In this document: in pieces, positions 1 through 12,658 of the stretch | How the letters are laid out: every line of letters starts with the position of its first letter | Position numbering within the stretch: the stretch's first letter is position 1 | Assembly (NCBI GenBank): GCA_900180385.1 | Contig: FXLX01000006.1 | Location: 1 to 64,000, forward strand | From: an uncultured Candidatus Thioglobus sp. | Lineage (GTDB): Bacteria; Pseudomonadota; Gammaproteobacteria; PS1; Pseudothioglobaceae | DNA: 64,000 bases | Direction of reading: 5' to 3' | The notes under the pieces: generated by a model | Databases searched by the model: none | What the model was told of the DNA's origin: nothing | The model's input: the letters and a program-made list of their open reading frames with translations, nothing else | Program-made: the position numbers and the translations under genes

Positions 1-120
1 GTCAACAAGGCTGTCGCCTTGTTGAATGATAAACCAAGAAAAGTCCTGAGTTATAAAACGCCAAAAGCGGTATTTGAATCAGGTATTATTAACCAACAGA
101 AAGTTGCGCTTAGAATTTGA
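1..120 (+). CDS. IS30-family transposase, C-terminal end (runs off window start)
   Basis: Frame 1 reads VNKAVALLNDKPRKVLSYKTPKAVFESGIINQQKVALRI*; LND(K/R)PRKxLxYKTPxxVF is the typical IS30 C-terminus. Confidence 0.75.
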   Translation, partial: VNKAVALLNDKPRKVLSYKTPKAVFESGIINQQKVALRI

Positions 121-139
121 ATTTAGGTAATAAAAAATT

Positions 140-2059
140 ATGGATATTTACCCTATTGCAAAATCTAATAAAAAGCCACTTTGCGACGCTTCACAATATG
201 AGCAGATGTATGCTCAGTCAATTGAAGACTCTGATAAATTCTGGGCCGAGCAGGCTAAAGAGTTTTTAAATTGGGATAAAGAGTGGACGCAAGTTTCAAA
301 TGTTGATTACACACAAGGAAAAATTGAGTGGTTTAAAGGCGGTGAGTTAAATGTTGCTTATAATTGTATTGATCGTCATCTTCCAGAAAGAGCTAATCAA
401 ACAGCAATTATTTGGGAGGGTGATAACCCTGAAGTTAGCAAAAAAGTAACTTATCAACAATTGCATGATGAAGTGGCGAAGCTTGCTAATGGCTTGAAAC
501 AACTAGGCATTAAAAAAGGTGATCGTGTTTGCATCTATATGCCAATGATTCTTGAAGCGAGTTATGCAATGCTTGCATGTGCTCGAATTGGCGCAATTCA
601 TAGTGTGGTATTTGGTGGTTTTTCACCAGAAGCATTAAAAGATAGAATTCTTGATTCTGAATGTAAAATTGTTATTACTGCTGATGAAGGTATGCGTGGT
701 GGACAGGCAACTGCACTTAAGGATAACGTAGATATAGCTGTTAGCGCTTGTGATTGCATTAGTAAAGTAGTTGTGGTAAAAAACACAGGTGGCGACGTTG
801 CCTGGAATGATAAGGATATTTGGTATCACGATTTAGTTGCTGACGTTCCTAGTGAATGTCCATGCGAATCATTTGATGCGGAAACACCTTTGTTTATTCT
901 TTACACTTCGGGTTCAACCGGTAAGCCAAAAGGCGTATTACACACATCAGGCGGTTATTTACTTTATGCGGCAATGACACATAAATACATCTTTGATTAT
1001 CAACAGAGGGATGTTTACTGGTGTACTGCTGATGTTGGCTGGGTAACAGGACACTCTTACATTGTTTACGGTCCATTGGCCAACGGCGCAACAACACTCA
1101 TATTTGAAGGTATTCCGACCTATCCAGATGCTTCTCGTTTTTGGCAGGTGATTGATAAGCATAAGGTAAACATTTTCTATACTGCGCCAACTGCAATTCG
1201 CGCTCTGATGGGTGCGGGTGATGAGTTTGTTGAAAAAACAGATCGCTCAAGCTTGCGTGTTTTGGGCACAGTTGGTGAGCCGATTAACCCAGAAGCATGG
1301 GAATGGTATTATCATAAAATTGGCCAAGGTAAATGTCCTGTGGTGGATACTTGGTGGCAAACTGAAACGGGTGGTCATATGATTACACCATTGCCATATG
1401 CCACTAAGCTTAAGCCCGGATCGGCTTCCAAGCCATTCTTTGGTATTGAGCCGCAAATCGTTAATGAGCGGGGTGAAATTTTAGAAGGCGAGGCAGAGGG
1501 TATTTTGGTATTGGCTAGATCATGGCCGGGGCAAATGCGTATGCTGTATAAAAATCATGAGCGTTTCATGGAAGCGTACTTCTCAACCTTTCCAGGCAAG
1601 TATTTTGCAGGTGATGGGGTTAAACGTGACAAGGACGGCTACTACTGGATCACTGGTAGAGTGGATGATGTATTAAATATTTCAGGACATCGTTTGGGTA
1701 CTGCGGAGATTGAGTCAGCGCTGGTATTGCATGAGAGTGTTTCTGAAGCTGCAGTTGTGGGTTACTCTCATGACATTAAAGGTCAGGCCATTTATGCTTA
1801 TGTATCGATTATGAATGGTGTAGAGCCAACAGATGAACTAAAAACAGAATTAGTTAAATTGGTGCGCGCTGAAATTGGCCCAATTGCAACCGTGGATAAA
1901 ATTCAGTTTGCACCAGGATTGCCAAAGACACGAAGCGGAAAGATCATGCGACGCATCTTAAGAAAAATTGCTGAAAATGATTATGATAACTTAGGCGACA
2001 CCTCTACATTGTCAGAACCAGAAGTAGTCAAAGATTTAATCAATAATCGAATTGCTTAG
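140..2059 (+). CDS. acs: acetyl-CoA synthetase
   Basis: 639 aa; [23 protein letters not shown]-binding motif, C-terminal [15 protein letters not shown]. Confidence 0.95.
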   Translation: MDIYPIAKSNKKPLCDASQYEQMYAQSIEDSDKFWAEQAKEFLNWDKEWTQVSNVDYTQGKIEWFKGGELNVAYNCIDRHLPERANQTAIIWEGDNPEVSKKVTYQQLHDEVAKLANGLKQLGIKKGDRVCIYMPMILEASYAMLACARIGAIHSVVFGGFSPEALKDRILDSECKIVITADEGMRGGQATALKDNVDIAVSACDCISKVVVVKNTGGDVAWNDKDIWYHDLVADVPSECPCESFDAETPLFILYTSGSTGKPKGVLHTSGGYLLYAAMTHKYIFDYQQRDVYWCTADVGWVTGHSYIVYGPLANGATTLIFEGIPTYPDASRFWQVIDKHKVNIFYTAPTAIRALMGAGDEFVEKTDRSSLRVLGTVGEPINPEAWEWYYHKIGQGKCPVVDTWWQTETGGHMITPLPYATKLKPGSASKPFFGIEPQIVNERGEILEGEAEGILVLARSWPGQMRMLYKNHERFMEAYFSTFPGKYFAGDGVKRDKDGYYWITGRVDDVLNISGHRLGTAEIESALVLHESVSEAAVVGYSHDIKGQAIYAYVSIMNGVEPTDELKTELVKLVRAEIGPIATVDKIQFAPGLPKTRSGKIMRRILRKIAENDYDNLGDTSTLSEPEVVKDLINNRIA

Positions 2060-2784
2060 CGCTGACTTAATCCAGTTCTAAGCTTCTTTAAGTTCTTTTT
2101 AATTTTTTCCTTAAGGCTAACTTCACATTGATTGTGGTAGCTTTTTTGCATATCAACACCTAAAGAAACCACCTTGCCAAAGATTTTGTTTTCAAGCTCC
2201 ATGGTGTCTTTAATGTTGTCACAATAGTTATCAATTTCTTCGTTAGTATAAGAAACTAACGTTGCAATACCGATGGCTGGAACGATCAGGCCGGTAATGG
2301 CGATACCACTTGTTGTTTCTTTAAGTGACTCAATACGGGTGATATTTTTAATCACTCTTTGCGTATTTTGAGTGGTAAAAATATCTTCCAAATAGCTAAC
2401 CTTTTCAGCAGATAGGCTTAGTTTTTGTTTGGCAGATTGCAAACTACCTTGCAAAGTTTTTACTTGATCTCTAGCATCACTCATTTGTGAAATTTCACTA
2501 CCTAAAACACTGGTTTTACTTGTGACTAAAGATAGTTTTTGCTGTGCAATTTTCAAGGCCGAACGAGCACCAATCAACTGATTGTTTAAAGCTTCTAAAG
2601 CAGAAGAATCATTACTTTTATTGACACCTGGTGTTGATTGCAACGCATCAAGTTTGGTGTTGTATTCTTGGGTTGTTGCCTGAATTTCAGTTTCTAGTTC
2701 AGTAATTTTATCAGTGTAGAAAAAATAGCCTGCAATTAACGCAAAGGCAAATACGATACTACTAAATAATGATTTGTTTTCCAT
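2056..2784 (-). CDS. hypothetical membrane-anchored coiled-coil protein
   Basis: N-terminal TM segment followed by long coiled-coil; convergent with acs. Confidence 0.6.
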   Translation of the reverse strand: MENKSLFSSIVFAFALIAGYFFYTDKITELETEIQATTQEYNTKLDALQSTPGVNKSNDSSALEALNNQLIGARSALKIAQQKLSLVTSKTSVLGSEISQMSDARDQVKTLQGSLQSAKQKLSLSAEKVSYLEDIFTTQNTQRVIKNITRIESLKETTSGIAITGLIVPAIGIATLVSYTNEEIDNYCDNIKDTMELENKIFGKVVSLGVDMQKSYHNQCEVSLKEKIKKNLKKLRTGLSQR

Positions 2785-2885
2785 AGCTAGCTATCAAATT
2801 GGTTGTGTTTAATAGGTGAGTATTATACGCTATTTTTCGAACTATATAAGAATATTATTATATTTTAATATAAATTAAAGTTTAG

Positions 2886-5783
<2,898 letters not shown>

Positions 5784-5791
5784 ACACTCGT

Positions 5792-6040
5792 TCATGAAAT
5801 TTGCGAAATTTCTATTTTCTTAAATTCTTTTAGGCAGCACTGCTTAGAAGGATTGAGGTTTTCACAGTTACAGTAGTTATATTTAGTCTGAAACACGACA
5901 AAATCCTTTAAAACAGCACCTTTTCCAGATTTTAACACCTCTATGTAAGTATTTTCACTGATATTGAGCCATTCGGCGCTATTCGATTTTTGGTCGGTAT
6001 GGAGGCGTTGGTTGACTTTGTATTGATCACGTGGACCGCT
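5792..6040 (-). pseudogene. degraded ORF fragment without start codon, possible mobile-element remnant
   Basis: Open minus frame SGPRDQYKVNQRLHTDQKSNSAEWLNISENTYIEVLKSGKGAVLKDFVVFQTKYNYCNCENLNPSKQCCLKEFKKIEISQIS* with no ATG and an upstream in-frame stop. Confidence 0.3.
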
Positions 6041-6077
6041 TCATTTTTGTATTATGAAATGCAGCGATTTTGGGAAG

Positions 6078-7328
6078 TTAAATAAGCTTATTAATAATAT
6101 CTGCTATTTTTTTCACCGCCCCTTGTTGCGAATCAAAATAGATTTTGGCATTTTTTCCTAAAGCTTTTAACTGTTTAGAGTCGTCTAACAGAGTGGCAAT
6201 TTGTTCAAATAAATCATCAGAATTTTGCACTTGAATAGCTGCTTGTTGCAATAGTAAATCTGTAGATATTTCACTAAAGTTAAACACTGTTGGGCCAAAT
6301 AATATGGGCTTGGAAAGGGCGGCTGGCTCAAGCATATTATGCCCACCAGTGTCATTTAAACTGCCACCCATAAAGACAACATCACTCACTTCAAAATAGC
6401 TCATCATCTCCCCCATGGAGTCGCCTAATAGCACTTGAGCCTTGGTGGCTGATCTTGCACTTGATCGACGCTCAATGGTTAAGCCTGCAGTATTGACTAG
6501 TTTTTCTACTGAATTAAACCGTTCAGGATGCCTTGGAACAATAACCAGTAGTGCGTCAATCTTATCCTTAACAGTTAAAAAATTATTAATAATTTGCTTC
6601 TCTTCTCCTTCATGAGTGCTGGCAAAAGTGATTACCGTTCGATTGCCAGTAATTTTTTTAATGGCTTTTGTGGTTAGTTGCTTTGCTTGAGGATTTTGGT
6701 CAAATTTAATATTTCCAGCATTTGTAACGTTAGAACTTGGCGCACCAAGTTGGATAAAACGATCTGCTGAGTTTTGATTTTGCGTGGCAATTAAACTTAA
6801 ATTGTTTAAGGTTTCTCTAACCAGGCTAGATGCAAATTTTTGATATTTTTTTAGTGATCGTTCAGACATTCTGGCGTTGATTAAAATACTAGGAATGTTG
6901 CTTTTCTTAAGAGTATGAATAAAATTTGGCCAAATTTCAGTCTCCATTAAAATGCATATTTCTGGCTGTATTTGATTAATATAACGCTTAACAATAAAGC
7001 CCAAATCAAATGGAAAATATAGGTGTAGCACCTGATTAGTGTAATACTGTTTAATGGTGCTAGACCCTGTTGGTGTTGTACTGGTTACGAATATTCGGTG
7101 GTTTGGATGTTGCTTGATGAGTGTATCGATCAGGGTGATTGAAGCTCTAAATTCACCGACAGAAACGCAATGAATCCAAATAACAGGTACTGGGATTTTA
7201 CTAATAAATCCTAGTCTTTCAGAGAGTCTTTTTCGGTAATTAGGCGCCTTGATGGACTTGACTAATAGGCGAATAATCAACAGGGGTAAAAGTAGATATC
7301 CAACTAGGCTGTAAAGGGTTCGATTCAT
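6078..7328 (-). CDS. waaA: 3-deoxy-D-manno-octulosonic acid (Kdo) transferase
   Basis: 416 aa; WIHCVSVGE, GGSLNDTGGHNMLEPAALSKPILFGP motifs. Confidence 0.93.
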   Translation of the reverse strand: MNRTLYSLVGYLLLPLLIIRLLVKSIKAPNYRKRLSERLGFISKIPVPVIWIHCVSVGEFRASITLIDTLIKQHPNHRIFVTSTTPTGSSTIKQYYTNQVLHLYFPFDLGFIVKRYINQIQPEICILMETEIWPNFIHTLKKSNIPSILINARMSERSLKKYQKFASSLVRETLNNLSLIATQNQNSADRFIQLGAPSSNVTNAGNIKFDQNPQAKQLTTKAIKKITGNRTVITFASTHEGEEKQIINNFLTVKDKIDALLVIVPRHPERFNSVEKLVNTAGLTIERRSSARSATKAQVLLGDSMGEMMSYFEVSDVVFMGGSLNDTGGHNMLEPAALSKPILFGPTVFNFSEISTDLLLQQAAIQVQNSDDLFEQIATLLDDSKQLKALGKNAKIYFDSQQGAVKKIADIINKLI

Positions 7329-7371
7329 TTGTCGGTGGTATAATAGCTTTATTGTATTTTAGCGGTTTTTT

Positions 7372-8382
7372 ATGAAATTTGTTGATTCTGCCAGTATTCG
7401 TGTTGAAGCTGGCAAAGGTGGTGCCGGTTGTTTGGGTTTTCGTCGAGAAAAATATATTCCTGATGGTGGTCCAGATGGTGGTGATGGCGGCGACGGCGGG
7501 CACATTTATTTTCGTGGACAAGAAGGTTTAAATACCTTAAGTGAGTTTCGATTTAATCGTTTATTTAGAGCTAAAAATGGCCAGCCTGGTCAGGGTCAAA
7601 ATAAACGTGGAAAATCAGCTGTTCATTTAACCGTTGAAATTCCACTAGGAACCAAAGTTTTTGATTTGGAGACAGATGAGCTGATTGGCGAGATGACTGT
7701 GCATGATCAAGTTATGTTGGTGGCTAAGGGTGGTTTTCATGGCTTGGGCAATACACGCTTTAAGTCAAGCATTAATCGAGCACCGAGAAAAACCACACCA
7801 GGCTCTTTAGGTGAGGCGCGTGAAATTGGCTTAGAAATGAGCGTGATGGCTGACATTGGCCTACTTGGTATGCCTAATGCTGGCAAGTCTAGCTTAATTC
7901 GTCAAATCTCTAGTGCTCGCCCTAAAGTAGCTGATTATCCGTTTACAACGTTGCATCCGTCTTTAGGCGTGGTGTCGTATTATGATGAGCATATCGTCAT
8001 GGCTGATATCCCAGGATTGATCGAAGATGCTAGTGAGGGTGTCGGTCTGGGCTTTGAATTCTTAAAGCATTTATCGCGCGCTAAAGCATTGCTGCATGTG
8101 GTTGATATTTTGCCTGCAAATGCTTCTGACCCTGCTGAAAACTATTTGATTATTGAAAACGAGCTTAGAAAGTATGATCCTGAATTGGCAAACAAGCCAA
8201 GATTGCTAGCCATTAATAAAATGGATTTATTGCGAGAAGAGGATCGAGTTGATATTGTTAAAAAATTATTAAAAGAGATTGATTATCACGGTGATTTTTA
8301 TAATATTTCAGCACTAAATGGCTTGGGCTGTAGAGATTTAGTAGAGGGCTTGTTTAAACTGGTTAAAGCTAATGATGAGTAA
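7372..8382 (+). CDS. obgE: GTPase Obg/CgtA
   Basis: Gly-rich Obg fold [11 protein letters not shown]1 [13 protein letters not shown]. Confidence 0.96.
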   Translation: MKFVDSASIRVEAGKGGAGCLGFRREKYIPDGGPDGGDGGDGGHIYFRGQEGLNTLSEFRFNRLFRAKNGQPGQGQNKRGKSAVHLTVEIPLGTKVFDLETDELIGEMTVHDQVMLVAKGGFHGLGNTRFKSSINRAPRKTTPGSLGEAREIGLEMSVMADIGLLGMPNAGKSSLIRQISSARPKVADYPFTTLHPSLGVVSYYDEHIVMADIPGLIEDASEGVGLGFEFLKHLSRAKALLHVVDILPANASDPAENYLIIENELRKYDPELANKPRLLAINKMDLLREEDRVDIVKKLLKEIDYHGDFYNISALNGLGCRDLVEGLFKLVKANDE

Positions 8383-9145
8383 GAAAAAGTGGGTGGTTAA
8401 AATAGGCTCAGCGCTATTAACCAATGATGGAAAGGGCTTGGATATTGATGCAATCAGTGCTTGGGTTGAGCAAATTGCACAATTAAAAGCTGACAATATT
8501 GAAGTAATTTTAGTTTCTTCAGGTGCAATTGCCGAAGGTGTAAAGCGCTTGGGTTGGGCGTCTCGTCCAGAAAATATTCATCAATTGCAAGCTGCTGCTG
8601 CTGTGGGTCAAATGGGCTTAGTTCAGACTTATGAGTCGTTATTTGCTAAGCATGATATTCATACGGCTCAAGTATTATTAACCCACGCTAATTTGGCCAA
8701 TACTGAGCAAAGCGATAACATCTCAGCCACACTTAATGCGTTGCTTGAATTGAGCACAGTGCCTATTGTTAATGAAAATGATACTGTTGCCACAGAAGAG
8801 ATTAAATTTGGTGACAACGATACCTTGGCTGCATTGGTGGCTAATTTGGTTGGCGCAACACAATTAATTATTTTGACAGATCAAGGTGGCGTGTATGATG
8901 CCGATCCACGTCAAAATAGCAATGCTAAATTAATTAACAAAATTCATGTAAATGATGAAAAACTTAAAAAAGTTGCCGCTCGAACGGGTGGCTCTTTAGG
9001 TTCTGGCGGTATGTATACTAAAGTATTGGCGGCGAAAACAGCAGCTAAGTCAAACACCAACACCATTATTTCTTCAGGTAGGGAGAAAAATATTCTAACC
9101 AGGCTTAGTGCTGGTGAGCATATCGGTACACTTATTTATTACTAA
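8372..9145 (+). CDS. proB: glutamate 5-kinase
   Basis: 257 aa amino-acid kinase; [43 protein letters not shown]; no PUA domain. Confidence 0.93.
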   Translation: MMSKKKWVVKIGSALLTNDGKGLDIDAISAWVEQIAQLKADNIEVILVSSGAIAEGVKRLGWASRPENIHQLQAAAAVGQMGLVQTYESLFAKHDIHTAQVLLTHANLANTEQSDNISATLNALLELSTVPIVNENDTVATEEIKFGDNDTLAALVANLVGATQLIILTDQGGVYDADPRQNSNAKLINKIHVNDEKLKKVAARTGGSLGSGGMYTKVLAAKTAAKSNTNTIISSGREKNILTRLSAGEHIGTLIYY

Positions 9146-9154
9146 TTAAAAAAT

Positions 9155-11194
9155 ATGCAATTATCAGAACTTATAAAATCAAGTGGAAAATATGATTTAA
9201 CCATTTTTTCACCAGAGGCAATTGACAGAATAGAGCAGTCTATTTTTGAAAAAAAAGATAAATTTTTTCTTAAATGTTTAAAAAGAAATAAAGATATCCA
9301 AGTTAAGCCTGAGGAAATTGTTCGCCAGTTAATGCTGGATAAACTTATTAACGAATATGATTATCCGCTGGAATTACTAGCCGTTGAATTTGTGGTTACT
9401 TTTGGCAGTAGCAAAAAGTATACTGATATAGTTATTTTAAATAAAGCCGATAAAACCAGTGTTTATTGCGTTTTAGAGATTAAAAAGCATAAAGGCAAAG
9501 ATGGTAAAGAGCAATTAAAAAGCTATACTCATGCCACAGGTTCGCCTCTAGCTGTTTGGACAAATGGCGTTGAGATTGATTATTACGAGCGATTAAATCC
9601 TAATTATTTTGAGCCATTATCTAGCATTCCTAAATTCAATGAAACCATTGATGATGTTAAAAATGAAGTTTTTACTTATTTGGAGTTAATGGTAAAAGAT
9701 AGATTAGTAGAAGAGCGTAAATCCTTAAAAAAACTGATTGAAGAAATAGAAGATGAGGTTTTAGCCAACGCAGGTGTTGATATTTTTGAGGAAGTGTTTA
9801 AATTAATTTTCACCAAACTTTACGATGAAATGCAAAGTGCTGATGATCGTGTTCAAATTGAACGAGACATTAAAAAACTTAAAAAATCAAATCCTAATTT
9901 AACCGACAAGCAAATTTTACAAAAGTTAGCTATAGAAAATAATGACAATATTAATGATTATCGTCCATTAGAATTTAGAAGCCGAGGCGATGCCCATCAT
10001 ACTAAAAAAGTTATTGGAAAACTATTTGAAAATGCTAAACAAAAATGGGGTGGAATTTTTGATAAGGGTGAGCCACTTAGAATATCAGATGAGAACCATT
10101 TGCAAATTTGTGTAGGTTTTTTGCAAAATGTTAAGTTGTTTAATTCAAATCTTCAAGTGATAGATGAGGCTTTTGAATACTTGGTTAACAAATCTGCTAA
10201 AGGCGAAAAAGGCCAATATTTCACTCCTAGAAATGTCATTGATATGGCAGTTTATATGCTTAACCCGCAGCCAAATGAAACCATGATTGATACCGCTTGT
10301 GGTAGTTGTGGTTTTACCGTGCATACTTTGTTTAATGTTTGGGCAAAATTAGTCAATCAAGGCAAGGCAAATTTTCATAATTTCTCTAATCAAAAATTAA
10401 CAATAGAGCAAAAAGATTTTGTTAACAATGTATTTGGCATTGATTTTGATGAAAAATCAGTGCGAGTATCACGCACGCTTAATATGATATCGGGTGATGG
10501 AAAAACCAATGTATTGCATTTGAATACATTGGATTATTCTCGTTGGAATGAAAAACTCAAAGATAAAGAGTGGCGAAAAACTTATGCTGAGGGTTTTGAT
10601 AGAATGTTGGAACTTGCCAAAGATGATAAAAATCCTAAAGAATTTAATTTTGACTTATTGCTAGCAAATCCACCTTTTGCAGGAGATATTAAAGACACGC
10701 GTTTAATCTCAAACTTTGAAATTGCTAATAAAAATGGCAAAATACAAAGCAAAATATCTAGGGATATTTTATTTATTGAACGCAACCTAGACTTTATCAA
10801 AGATGGTGGACGAATGGCAATCGTATTGCCACAAGGGCGCTTTAATAACACTTCAGATGCACGAGTGCGAGAGTTTATTATGCAAAGGGCGAGGTTAATT
10901 GCCGTTGTTGGGCTAGATGGTAATACCTTTAAGCCTCATACTGGCACTAAAACCAGCGTGTTATTCGTGCAAAAATGGCACAATGAAACTAATCCAAAAG
11001 TTGATGATTATCCAATCTTTATGGCAGTGAGCGAGAACTCAGGCAAGGATAATTCAGGCAAGGAAATTTATGAAGTTGATGAATTTGGTGAAAGAAAACT
11101 AGACGAACATAATCATTTAATTCAAAAACATGATTTACAACAAATAGCCGAAGCGTTTGAGGTTTGGGCAAAAGAGCAGAAATTGAGTTTTTGA
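9155..11194 (+). CDS. HSDR_N-like nuclease domain fused to type I N-6 adenine DNA methylase (HsdM-like)
   Basis: N-terminal D(x)nVLEIKKHKGKDGKEQ resembles the type I R-subunit N-terminal nuclease; C-terminal GEKGQYFTPRNVI, TACGSCGF motif I, LLANPPF motif IV. Confidence 0.85.
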   Translation: MQLSELIKSSGKYDLTIFSPEAIDRIEQSIFEKKDKFFLKCLKRNKDIQVKPEEIVRQLMLDKLINEYDYPLELLAVEFVVTFGSSKKYTDIVILNKADKTSVYCVLEIKKHKGKDGKEQLKSYTHATGSPLAVWTNGVEIDYYERLNPNYFEPLSSIPKFNETIDDVKNEVFTYLELMVKDRLVEERKSLKKLIEEIEDEVLANAGVDIFEEVFKLIFTKLYDEMQSADDRVQIERDIKKLKKSNPNLTDKQILQKLAIENNDNINDYRPLEFRSRGDAHHTKKVIGKLFENAKQKWGGIFDKGEPLRISDENHLQICVGFLQNVKLFNSNLQVIDEAFEYLVNKSAKGEKGQYFTPRNVIDMAVYMLNPQPNETMIDTACGSCGFTVHTLFNVWAKLVNQGKANFHNFSNQKLTIEQKDFVNNVFGIDFDEKSVRVSRTLNMISGDGKTNVLHLNTLDYSRWNEKLKDKEWRKTYAEGFDRMLELAKDDKNPKEFNFDLLLANPPFAGDIKDTRLISNFEIANKNGKIQSKISRDILFIERNLDFIKDGGRMAIVLPQGRFNNTSDARVREFIMQRARLIAVVGLDGNTFKPHTGTKTSVLFVQKWHNETNPKVDDYPIFMAVSENSGKDNSGKEIYEVDEFGERKLDEHNHLIQKHDLQQIAEAFEVWAKEQKLSF

Positions 11195-11202
11195 CAAGAC
11201 TA

Positions 11203-12321
11203 ATGATAAGTAAAGAAAAAATCAATCAAGCTGGATATTATTTAATTGGGAAAAATAGTAAACTTTCTAAGGATGAGTCTAATTCTATATTGGAAAAGTT
11301 CAGGTCTATTCATCGACATCCGATGACTTTATTTAGACACACTATAGAAAGAAAGTTAAAGAAATTTAATATTAAGTCCCCTCTTGTATCTCAGCGCTTA
11401 AAGCGCATACCATCTATTGTTAAAAAATTAAAGATACAAAAGACCATGGGATTGTCTAGAATGCAAGACATTGGCGGTTTAAGAGTTGTTGTAAACACAA
11501 TAGAGGAGGTAAATTTAATTAGAGATGAGTTAAAAAATGTAGAAAAACATAGAAATTTTAAATTTACTTTTGTTAATGAAAAAAATTATATCGAAGTCAT
11601 TCTACTTGAAAGTGGTTACCGCAGTATTCACATGATTTATAAGTACGATAAAGGTGTGGTACTAGAAAAACAATGCAGGGTAGAAATTCAAATAAGAACA
11701 AAGATTCAGCATTCTTGGGCAACGGCAGTAGAGGTTACAGGAACATATTTAAACCAACCTTTGAAGCAAAGTTTTGGAGAGCAGAAGTATTTAGATATTT
11801 TTAAAAATATTAGCAAGCTTTTTATTAGTTTAGAAAGTAAAAAAATAGATTATGAATTTATAAAGAAGATTGAGAAAGATGTTGAAGAAATGCAATTGTT
11901 AAAAAAATTGCAAAGTTTTAAAATTATCACTAATCATCTTGATAAGAATGCTAAAGGTAAATATTTATTATTAAAAATGAATTTTAAGGATAATGAAATA
12001 GATATAAGACAATATTCTGATGCTAGATTTGAACAAGCTAACAAAGATTATTTAGATATGGAGTTAGACTGCTTAAACAATAAAGCAGTTGAGGTTGTAT
12101 TACTATCAATACAAGATATTAATAAATTAAAACAATCCTATCCAAATTATTTTATGGATACAGAAGAATTCATTAAAAATATGAATATATTGTTTAAATT
12201 AGCTTCACAACACGAGAGTATTGAAAAAACAATAAGTAGTATAAAAAATAAAAAATCAAGAAAAAAAGCTGAAACAATGGTGAAAAATATTACTGAAAAA
12301 ATTCTTAAACCATTTGACTAA
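11203..12321 (+). CDS. RelA/SpoT-domain (p)ppGpp-synthetase-like protein
   Basis: RLKRIPSIVKKL, MQDIGGLRVVV, NYIEVILLESGYRSIHMIYKY, CRVEIQIRTKIQHSWATAVEV; no HD hydrolase domain seen. ATG at 11203 preferred over the TTG at 11164. Confidence 0.85.
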   Translation: MISKEKINQAGYYLIGKNSKLSKDESNSILEKFRSIHRHPMTLFRHTIERKLKKFNIKSPLVSQRLKRIPSIVKKLKIQKTMGLSRMQDIGGLRVVVNTIEEVNLIRDELKNVEKHRNFKFTFVNEKNYIEVILLESGYRSIHMIYKYDKGVVLEKQCRVEIQIRTKIQHSWATAVEVTGTYLNQPLKQSFGEQKYLDIFKNISKLFISLESKKIDYEFIKKIEKDVEEMQLLKKLQSFKIITNHLDKNAKGKYLLLKMNFKDNEIDIRQYSDARFEQANKDYLDMELDCLNNKAVEVVLLSIQDINKLKQSYPNYFMDTEEFIKNMNILFKLASQHESIEKTISSIKNKKSRKKAETMVKNITEKILKPFD

Positions 12322-12332
12322 GGTAAAAAACA

Positions 12333-12608
12333 ATGAACTTATCAAAAACAGAATGCAAATATTTGGAAAAAATTCAAGAAAAAATTATTTTAAATACTGC
12401 AACAACTAATGAAATGCAAAGCTTTTTGTCTTTAATTGTGAAAAGTGATAATGAATTAGAAATGTTAAATTATATGGAAACTATCGGGCTTAATTCAATA
12501 AAAGAGATACAAGATCAGTTAAATAAAAATAACAAAGATGAAAATTTAACAACGGGTTTAGTAATTGCTGGTGGAGCGATATTATTGGCTTTATTGTTAA
12601 GTAGGTAG
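12333..12608 (+). CDS. small protein with C-terminal transmembrane helix
   Basis: 91 aa ending GLVIAGGAILLALLLSR; closely spaced between RelA/SpoT ORF and hsdS. Confidence 0.6.
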   Translation: MNLSKTECKYLEKIQEKIILNTATTNEMQSFLSLIVKSDNELEMLNYMETIGLNSIKEIQDQLNKNNKDENLTTGLVIAGGAILLALLLSR

Positions 12609-12658
12609 AATGATTAAAAATTTAACCATGGTTGCCATTGACGGCAAAATAAATAAAA

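Noticed and set aside
598-1456. Small antisense ORFs within acs
   Set aside because: Overlap a highly conserved gene, overlap one another, no RBS or similarity.
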